DNA of 64,000 nt from the NCBI RefSeq assembly GCF_041538045.1, contig NZ_JBGOSE010000001.1, positions 620,001-684,000 of the forward strand, read 5' to 3'. The DNA is from Aliiglaciecola sp041538045 (GTDB taxonomy: Bacteria; Pseudomonadota; Gammaproteobacteria; Enterobacterales; Alteromonadaceae). Below are positions 61,714 through 64,000 of the stretch, piece by piece; positions within the stretch are counted from its first letter, which is position 1, and each line of letters begins with the position of its first letter. The notes under the pieces are model-generated. The model was given only the letters and a program-made list of their open reading frames with translations. It made no database searches and was not told where the DNA came from. The position numbers were made by a program, and so were the translations under genes.

Positions 61714-64000
61714 TTAAAAAGAAGCGGTAACTTCTTCAGAGCATGCAGTGCTTGCATCACAAATCATGTACACAAAGGTGGTACCTGAGGCGCGATACTC
61801 TTTATCACGATAACTACCTGTGTTTTCTACTGTCTCGAGTAGATCACCATTACGGTAGATATCAACCATATCTGCACCAGAACCTGAGTATGACAAATCA
61901 ACTAGTAAGTTACCGAAGCGAGATAAATAGGCTCTATCGATTTCAAGTTCAATATCGACACTGGAAACAGCAACGCTTTGAATCGCTGTGTCCGATTGAC
62001 CTTCAGCATCAGTTGTTGTTAAGGAAACATCATAGCTGCCCGTAGCTGGGAATATATGAACTGGATTGACGTCAACCGAAGTCGCGCCGTCACCAAAGTC
62101 CCAATAGTAGCTAACAATATCATTGTTGACATCTGTACTTTCATTGGTAAAGGTAGTCTGTAAACCGTCAGATTCATAACTAAAGGCTGATACGGGTGGT
62201 GTTTCTGCAACTTCACCTATTCCAGTAATCGTGAGTTCCCAACCATTAAGATTACCATTATCACCGTTATAGATATCTAGCACATTTAATGTCCAATCAC
62301 CGGTTGCCACTTCACCATCAAATGCACTGGATTCAAAGCTCTCAACAATGTCATCTTCACTACCGCCAGTGTTAGCTGTAAGTACTGTTGATGTGCCAGA
62401 AGGAGAGGTCAATGTAAGAACTAAGTCGCCTCTGTAAGTATGGGTGATATTAACAAAAGTACTAGTTCCAAAAACGGTCAATGGATCAGCAATGTTGATC
62501 ACTGAATCAATACCAATATCATCAGGATCATCTTCATTCGGCAGGGTAGGTATAGAGGTGTTGTTACTATAAACAAAGTCGTTTAGTCCTAGTGGCAACA
62601 CATACAAACCTAAGGTTTTTTCTTTGACAATGTCACCACTAGTTCCCGTTACTGTGAACTCGTAGTCGCCATAAGGCGTATCATCTGCCGTATCAACTGT
62701 TAAGGTAAAAGTATCCCTCGGTTCTACAGTGGTTGCTGATAAAATACCTAGACCAGAAATATCAGTTAACGATAGGCTAACGTCACCTTCCCAGTCAGAG
62801 ATGCTAGCCACTTCGAATGTATAAACAGCGCTTTCACCTGCGGTAATTTCTAAATTAACTGGGCTAACACTAAACTTAAACCCAGGAGTGGGATCTGCGT
62901 CTAATAATGCCTGATGGACATTGAGACGTTTTCCAGTAACGGTTCGACCTTGCATTACCGCATTATCATCACCTGTAGCCATTAACAGGTCTTTCATCTC
63001 AAGTGCCGTTAAATCAGGATTTAATGACCAAACTAGAGCTGCTGCACCAGCAACATGTGGAGTTGCCATTGATGTGCCTGAATAGCTCGCATAGCCATTT
63101 CCTGGAGTAGTCGATAAAATAGCGCTGCCTGGCGCGGCCATATCGACAGTGGTTAATCCATAAGAGTATCCAGAATCACCATCTGTACGATTAACACTTG
63201 CCACTGAAAGGATGTTGTCATTTTCATAATTAGAGGGGTAGTGAGGGAGTACATCATTGTCAGTTCCATCGTTTCCTGCTGCAGCTACAAATAAAATATC
63301 TGCATCACCCGCAATTGTAATCGAATCTTTTAAGGCTTGACTGAAAGGACCACCGCCCCAACTGTTATTGAGTGCTCGGACGTTTACGCCAGCATCTTTT
63401 AGCGACACAAAATAATCAATACACTCGATAGCACCAGCGGTATCACCGAATCCATCTGCCGCAAGGAATTTACATCCCGCAATCGACACTTGGTGGTTCA
63501 CGCCCACAACGCCAATACCATTATTACCTGTAGCACCGATAGTTCCTGAAACATGGGATCCATGACCTTGATCATCCATCGGATCGGTATCACCGTTGAC
63601 CGTATCTATGCCATAAACATCATCAACATAACCATTGCCATCATTATCTATTCCGTCACCAGCAATTTCACCTGGATTCATCCACATGTTATCGGATAGA
63701 TCTTCATGCAAATAGTCAACACCAGTATCAATAACACCAATTACAATACTGCTGTCCCCAGTGGTAATATCCCAAGCTTCGGGGGCATCGATATCAGCGT
63801 CTTCAATGCCGCCGCTTTGGCCTGTATTATTTAACCCCCATAGAGAACCAAAATCGGCATCATCTGGAATGAGCGCTCTACTGACGATATAGTTTGGTTC
63901 TGCATATAAAACAGCAGGGTCGGCTCTAAGTGTTTCAAGAGCAGATTTTACAGACCTCCCACTCAGCTTTAATTTTGCCAATCGCCCATTCATCAAATGA
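61714..64000 (-). CDS. secreted S8 (subtilisin-like) protease with P and PKD domains, 5' end cut by window edge
   Basis: The frame is open to the right edge, so the signal peptide and most of the propeptide lie outside; the visible part starts with the I9-like propeptide end VLYAEPNYIV. The catalytic triad is Asp90 (GVIDTGVDY), His145 (GHGSHVSGT) and Ser309 (GTSMATPHVAG), numbered from the Met-Met at 63996. Next come a spacer domain (about 375-470), a proprotein-convertase P domain (about 480-595, GDLVLTLTSPSGT, NLNGWELTI), a PKD domain (about 600-680, YYWDFGDG) and an Ig-like C-terminal domain ending EEVTASF. Calcium-type loops (DGIDNDGNGYVDD) are present. It is an extracellular protease of the kind used to digest particulate protein. 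Confidence 0.93.
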   Translation of the reverse strand, partial: HLMNGRLAKLKLSGRSVKSALETLRADPAVLYAEPNYIVSRALIPDDADFGSLWGLNNTGQSGGIEDADIDAPEAWDITTGDSSIVIGVIDTGVDYLHEDLSDNMWMNPGEIAGDGIDNDGNGYVDDVYGIDTVNGDTDPMDDQGHGSHVSGTIGATGNNGIGVVGVNHQVSIAGCKFLAADGFGDTAGAIECIDYFVSLKDAGVNVRALNNSWGGGPFSQALKDSITIAGDADILFVAAAGNDGTDNDVLPHYPSNYENDNILSVASVNRTDGDSGYSYGLTTVDMAAPGSAILSTTPGNGYASYSGTSMATPHVAGAAALVWSLNPDLTALEMKDLLMATGDDNAVMQGRTVTGKRLNVHQALLDADPTPGFKFSVSPVNLEITAGESAVYTFEVASISDWEGDVSLSLTDISGLGILSATTVEPRDTFTLTVDTADDTPYGDYEFTVTGTSGDIVKEKTLGLYVLPLGLNDFVYSNNTSIPTLPNEDDPDDIGIDSVINIADPLTVFGTSTFVNITHTYRGDLVLTLTSPSGTSTVLTANTGGSEDDIVESFESSAFDGEVATGDWTLNVLDIYNGDNGNLNGWELTITGIGEVAETPPVSAFSYESDGLQTTFTNESTDVNNDIVSYYWDFGDGATSVDVNPVHIFPATGSYDVSLTTTDAEGQSDTAIQSVAVSSVDIELEIDRAYLSRFGNLLVDLSYSGSGADMVDIYRNGDLLETVENTGSYRDKEYRASGTTFVYMICDASTACSEEVTASF

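Overview
The window is a stretch of chromosome from a heterotrophic marine gammaproteobacterium, most likely of the Alteromonadales (Alteromonas, Paraglaciecola or Aliiglaciecola type). The inference rests on two large TonB-dependent receptors, gammaproteobacterial YacL and RluA homologues in one operon, three DUF3718 paralogues, a PEP-CTERM-like protein, a secreted S8 protease with P and PKD domains, a moderately AT-rich composition and an initiator tRNA of the enterobacterial type. No phage, integron, insertion sequence, CRISPR array or rRNA is visible. Both edges cut genes: a DUF885 protein on the left and an S8 protease on the right.

Layout. 0-5.4 kb: end of a DUF885 hydrolase, a secreted type-B carboxylesterase, and an NAD salvage group (nicotinamidase and nicotinate phosphoribosyltransferase overlapping, with a NadD-like adenylyltransferase divergent). 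5.4-17.3 kb: M20 peptidase, 6-phosphogluconate dehydrogenase, SGNH esterase, an orphan terminator that may end a small RNA, a TonB receptor, diacylglycerol kinase, dimeric dUTPase, a zinc metalloprotease and a PepSY-like membrane protein. 17.3-20 kb: an arsenic operon (arsR-arsC-arsH-ACR3) with a clear promoter and operator. 20-22.7 kb: a DUF1800/DUF1501 pair.

23-41 kb is dominated by acyl-CoA metabolism. An ACAD11-like dehydrogenase, an aminoglycoside-phosphotransferase-like kinase and a quinone-oxidoreductase-like enzyme form one operon, reminiscent of the LvaA/LvaC step of 4-hydroxyacid catabolism. An acyl-CoA synthetase and an SDR on the minus strand face a plus-strand operon of hydratase/dehydrogenase, thiolase and a second acyl-CoA dehydrogenase, followed by an epoxide-hydrolase-like protein. 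A LysR regulator and a MaoC hydratase close the region. Small secreted DUF3718 proteins occur once at 27.4 kb and as a recent tandem duplication at 37.8-39.1 kb.

41-46.2 kb: second TonB receptor, pterin carbinolamine dehydratase, initiator tRNA, and a YgjP-YacL-RluA operon. 46.2-54.3 kb is a phosphorelay island of seven proteins: REC-Hpt, REC-GGDEF, an NtrC-type sigma-54 activator, a 75-residue stand-alone dimerisation/phosphoacceptor domain without a kinase domain, a CHASE3 histidine kinase, an Rcp1-like regulator, and a REC-kinase-REC-REC hybrid. 54.5-64 kb: MscS channel, an unusual protein fusing two different solute-binding folds, a stand-alone prephenate dehydratase, a glutathione transferase, an aldo/keto reductase, a TauE/SafE permease and the truncated protease.

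The most unusual items are the solute-binding fusion (55.7-57.8 kb), the kinase-less DHp protein (50.1 kb) within the phosphorelay island, the putative 4-hydroxyacyl-CoA module (23-26.3 kb) and the orphan terminator at 9.76 kb.
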